DNA of 64,000 nucleotides from an uncultured Winogradskyella sp. (GCF_947495255.1 NZ_CANLYI010000010.1:62001-126000); one strand, 5' to 3'. Shown: positions 54,709 through 63,911, counted from the stretch's first letter. Notes: generated by a model not told the origin, from the sequence alone. Numbers and translations: made by a program.

Positions 54709-55428
54709 CTATTTTAACTCTTCTTCTTCATTTGGTTCAACAGCTTTGGTTAAAGAAGATGAAATTATACCTGTAGGAATTGCCACAACTCCCAAGCCAA
54801 TTAACAACATAAAGAAAGTAAAGATTCTACCGCCAACAGTAATTGGGTAGACATCACCATAACCAACAGTTGTTAAGGTCACTATAGACCACCAAAGACT
54901 AGAAAATATAGAAGAAAAATGGTCTGGCTGTGCTTCGTTTTCAAAATAATAAATACCAACGGCTGTGAAGTAAATTAGCATTAAGGTAATAATCATGAAT
55001 AAGATGATTTGCTCTTTTGCCAATATCATAGCATTGGCAAAATGACGCATCGCTTTATTATACCTAACTAACTTGAATAAGCGAAACAATCGGAACATTC
55101 TAAGTAAACGTAACGATCGCAAATCCACTCCAAACGAAAGGTAAAAAGGTAGAATGGCTAAAAAATCTATAATTCCGAAAAAACTAAAAATGAATTTTGG
55201 TTTACTGTCCGCAACATAAATTCTAGCGACATACTCAAATGTAAAAATGACTACACAGAATGCCTCAATAGCATTTAGAACCACCTTAGTTTGTGGTTTT
55301 AAATCTGGTAAGGTTTCAATAGAAAATGTAATAACAGAAAATATAATTAAAAACTGAATAAAATAAGCAAATCGTCTACTGCGCTTATTATCGTTAAGCT
55401 CTACTAAGTTTTTAAGGTATGTTTTCAT
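54709..55428 (-). CDS. Voltage-gated potassium channel family protein
   Basis: A 239-aa inner-membrane channel with six transmembrane segments. S4 is LRLLRMFRLFRLFKLVRY, with Arg every third residue as in a voltage sensor. The pore helix and selectivity filter read SIVTLTTVGYGDVYP (TVGYGD, K+ selective). The C-terminal cytoplasmic part is short and acidic, with no ligand-binding domain. It is shorter than typical eukaryotic channels but the usual size for bacterial Kv proteins. Confidence 0.9.
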   Translation of the reverse strand: MKTYLKNLVELNDNKRSRRFAYFIQFLIIFSVITFSIETLPDLKPQTKVVLNAIEAFCVVIFTFEYVARIYVADSKPKFIFSFFGIIDFLAILPFYLSFGVDLRSLRLLRMFRLFRLFKLVRYNKAMRHFANAMILAKEQIILFMIITLMLIYFTAVGIYYFENEAQPDHFSSIFSSLWWSIVTLTTVGYGDVYPITVGGRIFTFFMLLIGLGVVAIPTGIISSSLTKAVEPNEEEELK

Positions 55429-55444
55429 ATGTAATTATGAAACA

Positions 55445-56443
55445 TTATTCGTTTAACATCTTCCAAAGACTATCTTTTAATTCCACTAAGCCTTGTTGAG
55501 CTACAGAAGAAATAAATAGATAATTGGCTTTTAAATCCTTATCTAGAATTACGGAAATTTCAGATTTTAATTCATCATCTAACATGTCAGATTTTGAGAC
55601 CACAACCAAGCGATCTTTATCTAACATTTCAGGATTGTAACGTCTTAATTCATCTTCTAAAATTTCGTATTGCTCTACTATATCTTTAGCATCTGCAGGA
55701 ATTAAAAACAAGAGAATTGAATTACGTTCAATATGTCTTAAGAAATAATAACCTAAACCTTTTCCTTCTGCTGCACCTTCAATAATACCAGGAATATCTG
55801 CCATTACAAACGACTGAAAATCGCGATACTCTACAATACCTAAATTTGGTTTTAACGTTGTAAACTCATAATCTGCAATTTTTGGTTTTGCAGACGTTAA
55901 TACAGATAATAAAGTTGATTTTCCTGCATTTGGAAATCCAACCAATCCTACATCTGCCAAAACTTTAAGCTCTAAGGTGATATCTAGCTCTTCTAGAGGA
56001 ATACCAGGTTGTGCGTAACGAGGTGTTTGGTTCACTGAATTTTTAAAATGCCAGTTTCCTCGTCCACCCATTCCGCCTTCAACTACAATTCTTTCTTCAC
56101 CTTCTTCAGTGATTTCAAATAAAATAGTATCGGTTTCAGAGTCTCTAACTACGGTTCCTAGAGGAACATCGACATACATATCTTCACCATCAGCTCCTGT
56201 ACTTCTACCAGAACTTCCATGAGACCCATGACCTGCTCTAATATGACGCTTATACTTTAAGTGAATTAATGTCCAAAGATTAGAGTTTCCACGTAAAATT
56301 ACATGACCTCCTCGTCCACCATCTCCTCCATCTGGTCCTCCTTTTGCAATATATTTTTCGCGATGTAAATGCGAAGAGCCTTTACCTCCATTTCCGGAAG
56401 TTACGTGCATTTTTACGTAATCAACAAAATTTCCTTCAGTCAT
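55445..56443 (-). CDS. obgE: GTPase Obg/CgtA
   Basis: A 332-aa ribosome-associated GTPase acting in 50S maturation and the stress response. The Obg fold (about 1-158) is glycine-rich ([31 protein letters not shown]). The G domain has G1 [15 protein letters not shown]3 [16 protein letters not shown] and SKSDML for G4. I use the ATG at 56441-56443, whose product starts [14 protein letters not shown] like its relatives. The frame is open to a GTG at 56458. It is downstream of hpt-adk on the same strand, 111 bp away. Confidence 0.95.
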   Translation of the reverse strand: MTEGNFVDYVKMHVTSGNGGKGSSHLHREKYIAKGGPDGGDGGRGGHVILRGNSNLWTLIHLKYKRHIRAGHGSHGSSGRSTGADGEDMYVDVPLGTVVRDSETDTILFEITEEGEERIVVEGGMGGRGNWHFKNSVNQTPRYAQPGIPLEELDITLELKVLADVGLVGFPNAGKSTLLSVLTSAKPKIADYEFTTLKPNLGIVEYRDFQSFVMADIPGIIEGAAEGKGLGYYFLRHIERNSILLFLIPADAKDIVEQYEILEDELRRYNPEMLDKDRLVVVSKSDMLDDELKSEISVILDKDLKANYLFISSVAQQGLVELKDSLWKMLNE

Positions 56444-56554
56444 ATTCATTTCCCACAAAAGCGGGAATCTTTTTAATTTAAATCTTAAGCTAAAATAATT
56501 CTAGGACTCATCATATAATACATTCAACATGAAGAAATCCTGCTTTCTCAAGAA

Positions 56555-57664
56555 TTATAATTTATCAATAACAGCACTTAAACGCACTGTAATATCTTCA
56601 ATACTACCAACGCCATCAACACCAAAATATTTATTTTGCTCAGCGTAGTAATCTTTTAAAATCGCAGTTTTATTATAGTATTCTTTAATTCGGTTTCTAA
56701 TAATACTTTCATCCGCATCATCAGCTCTACCACTAGTTTTTCCTCTTTCGAGCAAACGACCAACTAAAACCTCATCATCAACTTCTAGAGCAACCATTGC
56801 ATTAATCTGAGAATCTTTACTGTCCATTAATTCATCTAATGCTTTGGCTTGCGCATTGGTTCTTGGAAAACCATCAAAAATAAATCCATTAGCATCTGCA
56901 TTCTTCTCCACTTCTTTATTTAACATGTCAATAGTAACCTGATCTGGCACCAATTCTCCTTTGTCCATAAAAGACTTTGCTAACATTCCTAAAGCCGTTT
57001 CATTTTTAATGTTATACCTAAAAACGTCGCCTGTTGAAATATGAATTAAATCATATTTTTCTTTTAAGAAATTAGCTTGCGTTCCTTTACCTGCACCTGG
57101 AGGGCCAAATAGCACTAAGTTTGTCATGTGTTGTGTGGTTTTTAATTGATATACGTCTGGTAAATCTCTTCCTAATCCATCGTAGTCTAAGCCATAGCCT
57201 ACTATAAATTTATCAGGAATTTCCATACCTACGTAATGAAGTTTAAAATCTTTGTTATAGGCTTCAGGCTTGTAAAACAAGGTTGCAATAATTAATTGCT
57301 TAACATTCTCATTTTTAAAAATACGATGAACTTCTTCTAACGTATTACCTGTATCAATAATATCTTCTAAAATAACAACTGTTCGTCCTGTTAAATCCTG
57401 AGTCAATCCAATTAAACGCTGAATATCTTCTGTGGATTTTACACCTTCATAAGAGGCTAACTTTATAAAAGTTACTTCGCAAGGTTTTGGATATTTTTTC
57501 ACAAAATCACTCACTAACATAAACGAGCCATTCAAAATACCTATAAAAACTGGTACTTCATCACCCAAATCGTCAGCAATACCATCTACCATTTTTTGGA
57601 CAGCAGTGTTTATTTCTTGTTCAGATATGAAGGGTTTGAAGTATAAATCGTGAAGCTTTATCAA
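56555..57664 (-). CDS. Hypoxanthine phosphoribosyltransferase-adenylate kinase fusion
   Basis: A 369-aa two-domain enzyme. Residues 1 to about 178 are a hypoxanthine/guanine phosphoribosyltransferase, with the PRPP-binding motif VVILEDIIDTGNTLEEV and the purine loop DKFIVGYGLDYDG. Residues about 181-369 are a complete adenylate kinase: Walker A LFGPPGAGKGT, AMP-site HISTGDVFR and IFDGFPRTNAQA, and the Arg-containing lid LLERGKTSGRADD. The lid is the short form without zinc Cys residues. The fusion joins purine salvage (base plus PRPP to IMP/GMP) to AMP/ADP interconversion. I recall such fusions in Flavobacteriaceae. No frameshift or internal stop occurs. Confidence 0.93.
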   Translation of the reverse strand: MIKLHDLYFKPFISEQEINTAVQKMVDGIADDLGDEVPVFIGILNGSFMLVSDFVKKYPKPCEVTFIKLASYEGVKSTEDIQRLIGLTQDLTGRTVVILEDIIDTGNTLEEVHRIFKNENVKQLIIATLFYKPEAYNKDFKLHYVGMEIPDKFIVGYGLDYDGLGRDLPDVYQLKTTQHMTNLVLFGPPGAGKGTQANFLKEKYDLIHISTGDVFRYNIKNETALGMLAKSFMDKGELVPDQVTIDMLNKEVEKNADANGFIFDGFPRTNAQAKALDELMDSKDSQINAMVALEVDDEVLVGRLLERGKTSGRADDADESIIRNRIKEYYNKTAILKDYYAEQNKYFGVDGVGSIEDITVRLSAVIDKL

Positions 57665-57685
57665 AACGAAAATATTTTAGAATTG

Positions 57686-57693
57686 CAAAGATA
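57686..57693 (-). promoter_or_regulatory. -7 promoter box of the hpt-adk gene
   Basis: Minus strand TATCTTTG, a full match to TAnnTTTG, 21 bp before the ATG at 57664, giving a short leader. Confidence 0.5.
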
Positions 57694-57758
57694 CATATTT
57701 GATTGCTGTTTAAGGGATTTTTGATTTAGGAATTTAGAAGTATGTCTCATTTTTAGCT

Positions 57759-57766
57759 TATTTTTG
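57759..57766 (+). promoter_or_regulatory. -7 promoter box of purKE
   Basis: TATTTTTG matches TAnnTTTG, 66 bp before the purK ATG. The leader contains a palindrome at 57803-57820 (TTTCCATT, TT, AATGGAAA), which could be an operator or an RNA stem. No -33 element is evident. Confidence 0.45.
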
Positions 57767-57832
57767 TTATTGAAAATCAGAAAATTTAACCCTAAATAAA
57801 ATTTTCCATTTTAATGGAAAGAACAAAAACTG

Positions 57833-58987
57833 ATGAACTATTTTTCTTCAAACTTTAAACTTGGCATATTAGGAGGTGGACAACTTGGCAAAATGATGCT
57901 GTACGACACACGTAAATTTGATATTTATACTTGTGTTATAGACCCAAGTGCCGAAGCACCTGCTCGCTTAGCTTGCGACGAATTTACCGTCGGTGATTTA
58001 TTAGATTATGATACGGTTGTTGCATTCGGAAAAAAAGTTGATGTGTTAACTTTTGAAATTGAAAACGTTAATGTTGATGCTTTAGAAACACTTGAAAAAG
58101 AAGGCGTTAAAGTTTACCCTTCGTCTAAAACCTTAAGAACTATTCAGAATAAAGGCACTCAAAAATTATTTTATCGCGACCATGATATTCCTACAGCAGA
58201 GTTTTCGAGATTTGCTTACACTTCAGAAATTGATGAGGCTGTTGACAATGGAGGCTTAAACTATCCTTTTGTATGGAAGAGTGCAAGATTTGGTTATGAC
58301 GGCACAGGCGTAAAAGTAGTGAGAAGCGAAAGAGATTTAGTTAATTTACCAAATGTAGAGTGCATTGCAGAAAAGTTAATTCCTTTTAAAAATGAATTAG
58401 CAGTTATTGTTGCCAGAAATGAAAAAGGAGATTTAAAAACATATCCTGTGGTAGAAATGGAGTTTCATCCAGAAGCTAACCAAGTTGAGTATGTTATTTG
58501 TCCGGCTAGAATACCAGATGCTATTGCAAAAAAAGCAGAAGAAGTTGCATTAAAAACTGCAGCCGCTTTTAAACATGTTGGCTTGTTGGCTGTCGAAATG
58601 TTTCAAACTAGAGAAGATGAAATTTTAGTAAATGAAGTGGCACCAAGACCACATAATTCTGGTCATTATAGTATTGAAGGAAGTTATACATCTCAATTTG
58701 AACAACAAATAAGATGCATATTTGGACTTCCACTTGGCAATACTGAAAGTAAGGTTGCTGGCGTTATGGTAAATCTCGTTGGTGCAGAAGGACATACAGG
58801 TAATGTTGTTTACAAAAACATTGAAAATATCTTAGCCATGGATGGTGTAACACCTCATATCTACGGAAAAAAACAAACAAGACCTTTCCGTAAAATGGGA
58901 CACGTAACTATAGTTAATAAAGACTTAACCATAGCACGTGAGATTGCCGAAAAAGTAAAACAAACAATTGAAGTAATTAGCGAATAA
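57833..58987 (+). CDS. purK: 5-(carboxyamino)imidazole ribonucleotide synthase
   Basis: ATP-grasp enzyme of 384 aa in de novo purine synthesis, making N5-CAIR from AIR, ATP and bicarbonate. The N-terminus KLGILGGGQLGKMMLYD is the nucleotide-fold start. The ATP-grasp core includes VWKSARFGYDGTGVKVV and LVNEVAPRPHNSGHYSIEGS, the family signature. It overlaps no neighbour and is two bases before purE, so the two are translated together as a complete N5-CAIR branch (class I PurE). Confidence 0.96.
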   Translation: MNYFSSNFKLGILGGGQLGKMMLYDTRKFDIYTCVIDPSAEAPARLACDEFTVGDLLDYDTVVAFGKKVDVLTFEIENVNVDALETLEKEGVKVYPSSKTLRTIQNKGTQKLFYRDHDIPTAEFSRFAYTSEIDEAVDNGGLNYPFVWKSARFGYDGTGVKVVRSERDLVNLPNVECIAEKLIPFKNELAVIVARNEKGDLKTYPVVEMEFHPEANQVEYVICPARIPDAIAKKAEEVALKTAAAFKHVGLLAVEMFQTREDEILVNEVAPRPHNSGHYSIEGSYTSQFEQQIRCIFGLPLGNTESKVAGVMVNLVGAEGHTGNVVYKNIENILAMDGVTPHIYGKKQTRPFRKMGHVTIVNKDLTIAREIAEKVKQTIEVISE

Positions 58988-58989
58988 AA

Positions 58990-59472
58990 ATGAGTAAAGT
59001 AGGAATTATAATGGGAAGCAAAAGCGATTTGCCAGTAATGCAAGATGCTATAGATATTTTAAAAGAATTTGATATTGACATTGAAGTAGATATCGTTTCT
59101 GCACACAGAACTCCTGAGAAATTATTCGATTACAGTAAAAACGCACATAAACGAGGCCTAAAAGTAATTATTGCTGGTGCAGGAGGCGCTGCGCATTTGC
59201 CAGGTATGGTAGCATCTCTATCGCCTTTGCCTATTATTGGAGTCCCAGTAAAAAGCAGTAATTCTATAGATGGTTGGGATTCTGTTTTATCTATTTTACA
59301 AATGCCAGGAGGAGTACCTGTTGCAACAGTTGCTTTAAATGGTGCAAAAAATGCTGGAATTTTAGCTGCACAAATTATAGGCAGTTCTGACCAAAATGTT
59401 TTAGAAAAAATTATTGACTATAAAGAAGGTTTAAAAGCTAAGGTCTATGAATCTGCTAAGGATTTACAATAA
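58990..59472 (+). CDS. purE: N5-carboxyaminoimidazole ribonucleotide mutase
   Basis: A 160-aa octameric class I PurE enzyme converting N5-CAIR to CAIR. The start VGIIMGSKSDLPVMQDA contains the conserved SD pair. DIVSAHRTPEKLFDY carries the key His, and GAGGAAHLPGMVASLSPLPI and GWDSVLSILQMPGGVPVATV complete the active site. It is two bases downstream of purK. Confidence 0.96.
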   Translation: MSKVGIIMGSKSDLPVMQDAIDILKEFDIDIEVDIVSAHRTPEKLFDYSKNAHKRGLKVIIAGAGGAAHLPGMVASLSPLPIIGVPVKSSNSIDGWDSVLSILQMPGGVPVATVALNGAKNAGILAAQIIGSSDQNVLEKIIDYKEGLKAKVYESAKDLQ

Positions 59473-59482
59473 CACCAATTAA

Positions 59483-59716
59483 ATGCTAAAAGAATTAGTA
59501 TTAAAACTGTTCACATATCCACTTTGTATTGGATTAATATGCGTGTCATTTTGGTTATTATCTGCCGTAATTGACAAACCGTTAGCTATAGACCATATAA
59601 AAATAACATTTGTAGCACCACTAATCTTTCTCGCAGCATTCTCTTATTTAATTTCAGATATTACGATTACAATTAAAACGTTACGAAAAACAGAAAAAAA
59701 TGAGCATTCTAAATAA
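59483..59716 (+). CDS. Small membrane protein of unknown function
   Basis: A 77-aa protein with two transmembrane segments (about residues 12-30 and 45-62) and a basic C-terminal tail (TLRKTEKNEHSK). The gene overlaps the start of the M3 peptidase by 17 bases and follows purE by 10, so it is probably part of the purKE transcript. I recognise no family. It could be small enough to be a spurious frame, but the membrane topology and the tight packing favour a real gene. Confidence 0.6.
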   Translation: MLKELVLKLFTYPLCIGLICVSFWLLSAVIDKPLAIDHIKITFVAPLIFLAAFSYLISDITITIKTLRKTEKNEHSK

Positions 59717-61730
59717 GCCATTCAACACACCGTACAACACAGCACCTTTTTCAAAAATAAAAACAGAAGATTATCTTCCTAGTTTTAAAATCGGAATTGA
59801 AAAAGCAAAATTAGAAATTGATGCTATCGTAAATAATAGTGAATTGCCAAACTTTGCAAACACTATAGAGGCATTAGATTATTCTGGTGAAGAATTAGAC
59901 CGTTTATCTAGTATATTCTTTAATTTGAATTCTGCTGAAACCAATGACGACATTCAAAAAATAGCACAAGAAGTTTCACCATTGCTTTCAGAGTTTAGTA
60001 ATGACATTACGTTAAACGAAGATTTATTTAAACGTGTAAAAGCAGTTTATGATTTAAAATCCACTTTAGACTTAACAACAGAGCAAGCAACCCTTCTCGA
60101 TAAAAAATACAAAGGTTTTTCTAGAAATGGTGCCAATTTAACAGAAGACAAAAAAGAAAAACTAAGAGCCATTGACAAAGAACTAAGTCAGTTGAAATTA
60201 AAGTTTGGCGAGCATATATTAGCTGAGACCAATAATTTTGAAATGTTACTCACCAACGAAGATGATCTTGCTGGTTTACCAGATGGCGCAAAAGAAGCAG
60301 CAAAGCAATTAGCAGAAAGCAAAGACAAAGACGGTTGGTTAATTACATTAGATTACCCAAGTTATATTCCGTTTATGACGTATGCAGATAATAGAGAATT
60401 ACGTGAGCAGTTGTCTAAAGCCTTCGGAAGAAAAGGATTTCAGAATGATGATTTAGATAACCAAGATATTGTTCTTAAGATTGCGAAATTACGTTTTGAC
60501 AGAGCACAATTATTAGGTTATAAATCTCATGCACACTTTGTTTTAGAAGAACGTATGGCACAAACGCCAGAAAAAGTAACTTCCTTTTTAAACGAATTAC
60601 TAGAAAAAGCAAAACCAGCAGCCAAAACCGAATTTAAAAAACTTCAAGATTTCGCAAAAGATTTAGATGGCATAGACCAATTGCAAAAATGGGATTCGGG
60701 ATATTATTCAGAAAAGTTGAAACAAAAATTATTTGACTTAGATGATGAACAGTTGAAACCGTATTTTAAATTAGAAAACGTTATTGATGGTGCCTTTGTG
60801 GTTGCCAATAAATTATTCGGATTACAATTTGAAGAAATTAATACCATAGATAAATACCACGAAGACGTTTTAACATACAAAGTCACTGACAATGAAGGTG
60901 AATTAGTATCTATATTCTATGCTGATTTTTTTCCTAGATCAGGTAAAAGAAATGGTGCTTGGATGACGTCTTACAAACCTCAAATGATTAAGAATGGCGT
61001 AAACGAAAGACCACACATTTCTAATGTTTGTAATTTCACTAAACCTACAAAAAGCAAACCTTCATTATTAACTTTTAACGAAGTTACTACGTTGTTTCAC
61101 GAGTTTGGTCATGCACTTCACGGTATGTTAGCCAACACAACTTATCCTAGTTTATCTGGCACAAGTGTATTTTGGGATTTTGTAGAATTACCAAGTCAGA
61201 TGTTAGAAAACTGGTGTTACGAAAAAGAAGCTTTAGAGTTATTTGCTATGCATTACGAAACAGGCGAAGTGATTCCGATGGAATTAATAGACAAAATAAA
61301 AGCATCATCTACGTTCCATGAAGGTATGCAAACCTTGCGTCAAATTAGTTTTGGACTACTAGATATGTCTTGGCATGGTATTGACCCTTCAGAAATAAAA
61401 GATGTAAAAAAACATGAAGTTGAGGCCTTTGGAGATACCAATTTATATCCTGATGTAGCTGAGAATTGTATGAGTACATCATTCTCTCATATTTTTCAAG
61501 GTGGTTATTCTTCTGGTTATTACAGTTACAAATGGGCCGAAGTTTTAGATGCAGATGCTTTTGAATACTTTAAAGAAGAAGGAATTTTCAATAAAGAAAT
61601 CGCTCATAAATTCAAAACCTTTGTACTATCACAAGGCGGAACAGAAAACCCAATGACATTATATAAGAAGTTTAGAGGACAAGAACCTAAACCTGAAGCT
61701 TTATTAAGACGTGCAGGATTGTTGAAATAA
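59700..61730 (+). CDS. M3-family oligopeptidase (Dcp/OpdA-like)
   Basis: A 676-aa zinc metallopeptidase. The gluzincin motif is TTLFHEFGHALHGML (HExGH), with the third ligand Glu in FVELPSQMLENW. The N-terminal helical domain (about 1-250) and the C-terminal catalytic domain with GGYSSGYYSYKWAEVL are complete. There is no signal peptide, so it probably degrades short peptides in the cytoplasm. It resembles peptidyl-dipeptidase Dcp and oligopeptidase A, which are hard to tell apart by eye. It ends at a clear terminator. Confidence 0.92.
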   Translation: MSILNKPFNTPYNTAPFSKIKTEDYLPSFKIGIEKAKLEIDAIVNNSELPNFANTIEALDYSGEELDRLSSIFFNLNSAETNDDIQKIAQEVSPLLSEFSNDITLNEDLFKRVKAVYDLKSTLDLTTEQATLLDKKYKGFSRNGANLTEDKKEKLRAIDKELSQLKLKFGEHILAETNNFEMLLTNEDDLAGLPDGAKEAAKQLAESKDKDGWLITLDYPSYIPFMTYADNRELREQLSKAFGRKGFQNDDLDNQDIVLKIAKLRFDRAQLLGYKSHAHFVLEERMAQTPEKVTSFLNELLEKAKPAAKTEFKKLQDFAKDLDGIDQLQKWDSGYYSEKLKQKLFDLDDEQLKPYFKLENVIDGAFVVANKLFGLQFEEINTIDKYHEDVLTYKVTDNEGELVSIFYADFFPRSGKRNGAWMTSYKPQMIKNGVNERPHISNVCNFTKPTKSKPSLLTFNEVTTLFHEFGHALHGMLANTTYPSLSGTSVFWDFVELPSQMLENWCYEKEALELFAMHYETGEVIPMELIDKIKASSTFHEGMQTLRQISFGLLDMSWHGIDPSEIKDVKKHEVEAFGDTNLYPDVAENCMSTSFSHIFQGGYSSGYYSYKWAEVLDADAFEYFKEEGIFNKEIAHKFKTFVLSQGGTENPMTLYKKFRGQEPKPEALLRRAGLLK

Positions 61731-61738
61731 AAAAAATC

Positions 61739-61768
61739 AAAGAGAGCCTATATCAAGCTCTCTTTTTT
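61739..61768 (+). terminator. Terminator of the M3 peptidase gene
   Basis: AAAGAGAGC (61739-61747) pairs perfectly with GCTCTCTTT (61757-61765) around a 9-nt loop and runs into a T tract, 8 bp after the stop codon. Confidence 0.88.
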
Positions 61769-61774
61769 TATAAA

Positions 61775-61802
61775 TAAACTTTCAGTAATTACTGAAAGTT
61801 TA
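61775..61802. promoter_or_regulatory. Perfect 28-bp palindromic operator before the GbsR-type gene
   Basis: TAAACTTTCAGTAA is followed by its exact reverse complement, a palindrome without a spacer. It lies 10 bp upstream of the -7 box at 61813-61820, over the place of the -33 element, so a bound dimer would block transcription. Nine-base arms AAACTTTCA/TGAAAGTTT recur at 62349-62374 before the next operon. Confidence 0.8.
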
Positions 61803-61812
61803 AAAATTATTA

Positions 61813-61820
61813 TATATTTG
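61813..61820 (+). promoter_or_regulatory. -7 promoter box of the GbsR-type gene, leaderless layout
   Basis: TATATTTG matches TAnnTTTG and ends four bases before the ATG at 61825, the same spacing as at rlmB and rarA. Confidence 0.65.
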
Positions 61821-61824
61821 CAAT

Positions 61825-62328
61825 ATGGATTACAAAGAAGCAAAAGAAAAATTTATTAGTACTTGGGGAAGTTTAGGTTCACTTTGGGGCATAAACAAAG
61901 CCATGGCACAAATACAAGCATTGCTTTTTATTTCAACCAAACCATTGTCTATGGAAGACATCATGGAAGAACTTAAAATTTCTCGTGGTAATACAAGCAT
62001 GAATTTAAGACAGCTTATGGATTGGGGAATTGTAACTAAAGTTCTGGTGTCTGGTGAACGAAAAGAATTCTTTACCACTGAAAAAGACGTACAAGAATTA
62101 GCACGAATAGTTGCAAAAGAACGAAGTAGAAGAGAAATAAGACCTGTTATAAAAGTTTTAGAAGACGTCTCTTCTATTAAAGATGATGGCACCGAAAAAA
62201 CAAAGGAATTGATTAAACAAACCAAAGCTCTAAACCAACTAACTCAAGATTTAGATACATTAATGAATAAAATGGTGAATCAAAAACAAAATTGGTTAAC
62301 TAAGTCAGTTTTAAAACTGATGAAATAG
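61825..62328 (+). CDS. GbsR/MarR-type transcriptional regulator
   Basis: A 167-aa winged-helix DNA-binding protein. The N-terminal SLGSLWGINKAMAQIQALLF and the recognition region MEDIMEELKISRGNTSMNLRQL are typical of the GbsR group, followed by the wing VTKVLVSGERKEFFTTEKD and a helical C-terminal part (KTKELIKQTKALNQLTQDL) that should dimerise. The 28-bp operator upstream and its second copy 20 bp after its stop indicate autorepression and control of the next operon. The effector is unknown. Confidence 0.88.
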   Translation: MDYKEAKEKFISTWGSLGSLWGINKAMAQIQALLFISTKPLSMEDIMEELKISRGNTSMNLRQLMDWGIVTKVLVSGERKEFFTTEKDVQELARIVAKERSRREIRPVIKVLEDVSSIKDDGTEKTKELIKQTKALNQLTQDLDTLMNKMVNQKQNWLTKSVLKLMK

Positions 62329-62348
62329 TTAATCTATTTTTTTAAAAC

Positions 62349-62374
62349 AAACTTTCAATTTTTTCTGAAAGTTT
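62349..62374. promoter_or_regulatory. Second operator, before the membrane/DCC operon
   Basis: Arms AAACTTTCA (62349-62357) and TGAAAGTTT (62366-62374) flank an 8-nt centre, so total length and arms match the core of the operator at 61776-61801. It is 16 bp before the ATG at 62391. Confidence 0.7.
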
Positions 62375-62390
62375 AAAACATAAAGAAACT

Positions 62391-62735
62391 ATGAAAAAAT
62401 TATTTTATATGAATACAATAATCTATTCAATAATACTTGCATTGTATATCTACACTACAATTCTAGGCTCAATAGGGCAAATTGGACTCGGTATATTTCA
62501 AATTATAATTGCAATACTCATATCAACCGACATAAAAAAAGCAAATAACCTTGGATATAAGGCACTACAGATATATTGGTACTTTGTATTAGCATATTCT
62601 ATTGCATTTATGTTATTTATAACTAGTGACAGTTTGAATAATTTCTCGTCATCAATTTTGTATATCATACCCATGACAATTGGCTTCTATTTTGTGATTG
62701 TTACATTTTTAATATATAAATACTCTAACTTATGA
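62391..62735 (+). CDS. Small membrane protein of unknown function
   Basis: A 114-aa protein with four transmembrane segments. It is first in an operon of at least four genes starting right after the second operator, and its last four bases overlap the start of the DCC-protein gene. I recognise no family. Confidence 0.75.
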   Translation: MKKLFYMNTIIYSIILALYIYTTILGSIGQIGLGIFQIIIAILISTDIKKANNLGYKALQIYWYFVLAYSIAFMLFITSDSLNNFSSSILYIIPMTIGFYFVIVTFLIYKYSNL

Positions 62736-63553
62736 AAACACTACAAAACCAAACTTTACTGTACGACAAAGATTGTCCATTATGTAACGTCTATACAAGT
62801 GGTTTCATAAAAGCCAAAATGTTAGATGATAATGGTAGAAAAGCCTATTGTGATTTAACCAACGAAGAGCAAAACTTTATAGACCTAAAAAGAGCTTCAA
62901 ATGAAATTGCACTTTTTGATAATAAAAACAAAACCGTTATTTATGGTATTGATAGTTTACTAAAAGTCATCGGTAATTCAATGCCATGGGTAGAAAAAAT
63001 AGGAAATTTAAAACCTATTAAATTCGGATTAAAAAAATTGTATTCTTTTATATCTTATAATAGAAAAGTCATAATTCCGAGTAAAGAAGACCAAACGCAA
63101 ACACTACAATGCGTACCAGATTTCAACTACAAATACAGATACATTTATATTCTATTTGCATCACTAGTCACCAGTATTGTATTATTCAAATTTGGTAAAT
63201 TATTAAATGTTATTCCTGAATCAACCTTCTTAAGAGAATGTTTAATGGCTTTAGGACAGATTGGATTTCAAGGCTTATTTATTTCAAAATTAAAATTTAA
63301 AAAACAGCTCAACTACTATGGTAATCTTATGACGGTTTCGTTAATGGGAAGCTTAATATTAATACCTGTTTTGGTTCTAACCTCAATAATTCAAATACCA
63401 GAACTAGCACTGCTCTTTTGGTTTGGACTCACAACAACGATAATGTTATTTGAACATATAAGACGTATTAAACTATTAGAGTTACCAAAACATTTATCAG
63501 CGACTTGGATAGTCTATCGCCTACTTGTTTTAATTCTAATATTATTTATATAA
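62732..63553 (+). CDS. DCC (DUF393) thiol-disulfide oxidoreductase-like membrane protein
   Basis: A 273-aa protein in two parts. The N-terminal domain (about 1-105) has LLYDKDCPLCNVYTSGF, where DCPLC contains the CxxC that names the DCC family, followed by ALFDNKNKTVIYGIDSLLKV. The C-terminal part (about 130-273) has about five transmembrane segments. The family is thought to carry out thiol-disulfide exchange, but the substrate is unknown. The order in this operon and the shared operator put it under the GbsR-type regulator. Confidence 0.82.
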   Translation: MKTLQNQTLLYDKDCPLCNVYTSGFIKAKMLDDNGRKAYCDLTNEEQNFIDLKRASNEIALFDNKNKTVIYGIDSLLKVIGNSMPWVEKIGNLKPIKFGLKKLYSFISYNRKVIIPSKEDQTQTLQCVPDFNYKYRYIYILFASLVTSIVLFKFGKLLNVIPESTFLRECLMALGQIGFQGLFISKLKFKKQLNYYGNLMTVSLMGSLILIPVLVLTSIIQIPELALLFWFGLTTTIMLFEHIRRIKLLELPKHLSATWIVYRLLVLILILFI

Positions 63554-63554
63554 G

Positions 63555-63905
63555 ATGAATTATAACACCATTACATATCTCATTTATGTACCCATAATAA
63601 GTTTTATTATGTTAAAAGTCGGTTGGCTATTTTATAAAAATGGTGCAGTGTTTCTATTAAATTTATTCAACCAAAATAAACCTTTAGTGACTAGCATAAA
63701 CAAACTATTACTAATAGGCTATTACTTACTAAACATAGGTTATGCCATTTTAACCATTGCTTATTGGGAACACTTAGAAAGTGTAACAGATATTATCAAT
63801 TCTTTAAGCAAAACATTGGGAAGAATAATCATTGTATTAGCATTGATGCACTATAACAACATTTTTATTCTAAAATATATTAACAAACAAAAACTATTAA
63901 ATTAA
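63555..63905 (+). CDS. Small membrane protein of unknown function, paralog of the next gene
   Basis: A 116-aa protein with three transmembrane segments. The start ITYLIYVPIISFIML resembles IIIGYIIYLPIVIIL of the next gene, suggesting a tandem duplication. It follows the DCC gene by one base and is followed by the next gene after six. No family was recognised. Confidence 0.72.
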   Translation: MNYNTITYLIYVPIISFIMLKVGWLFYKNGAVFLLNLFNQNKPLVTSINKLLLIGYYLLNIGYAILTIAYWEHLESVTDIINSLSKTLGRIIIVLALMHYNNIFILKYINKQKLLN

Positions 63906-63911
63906 CACATT

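Noticed and set aside
61830..62225. A 131-codon frame antisense to the GbsR-type gene
   Set aside because: The sense frame has a clear winged-helix protein with promoter and operator. The antisense frame has neither.
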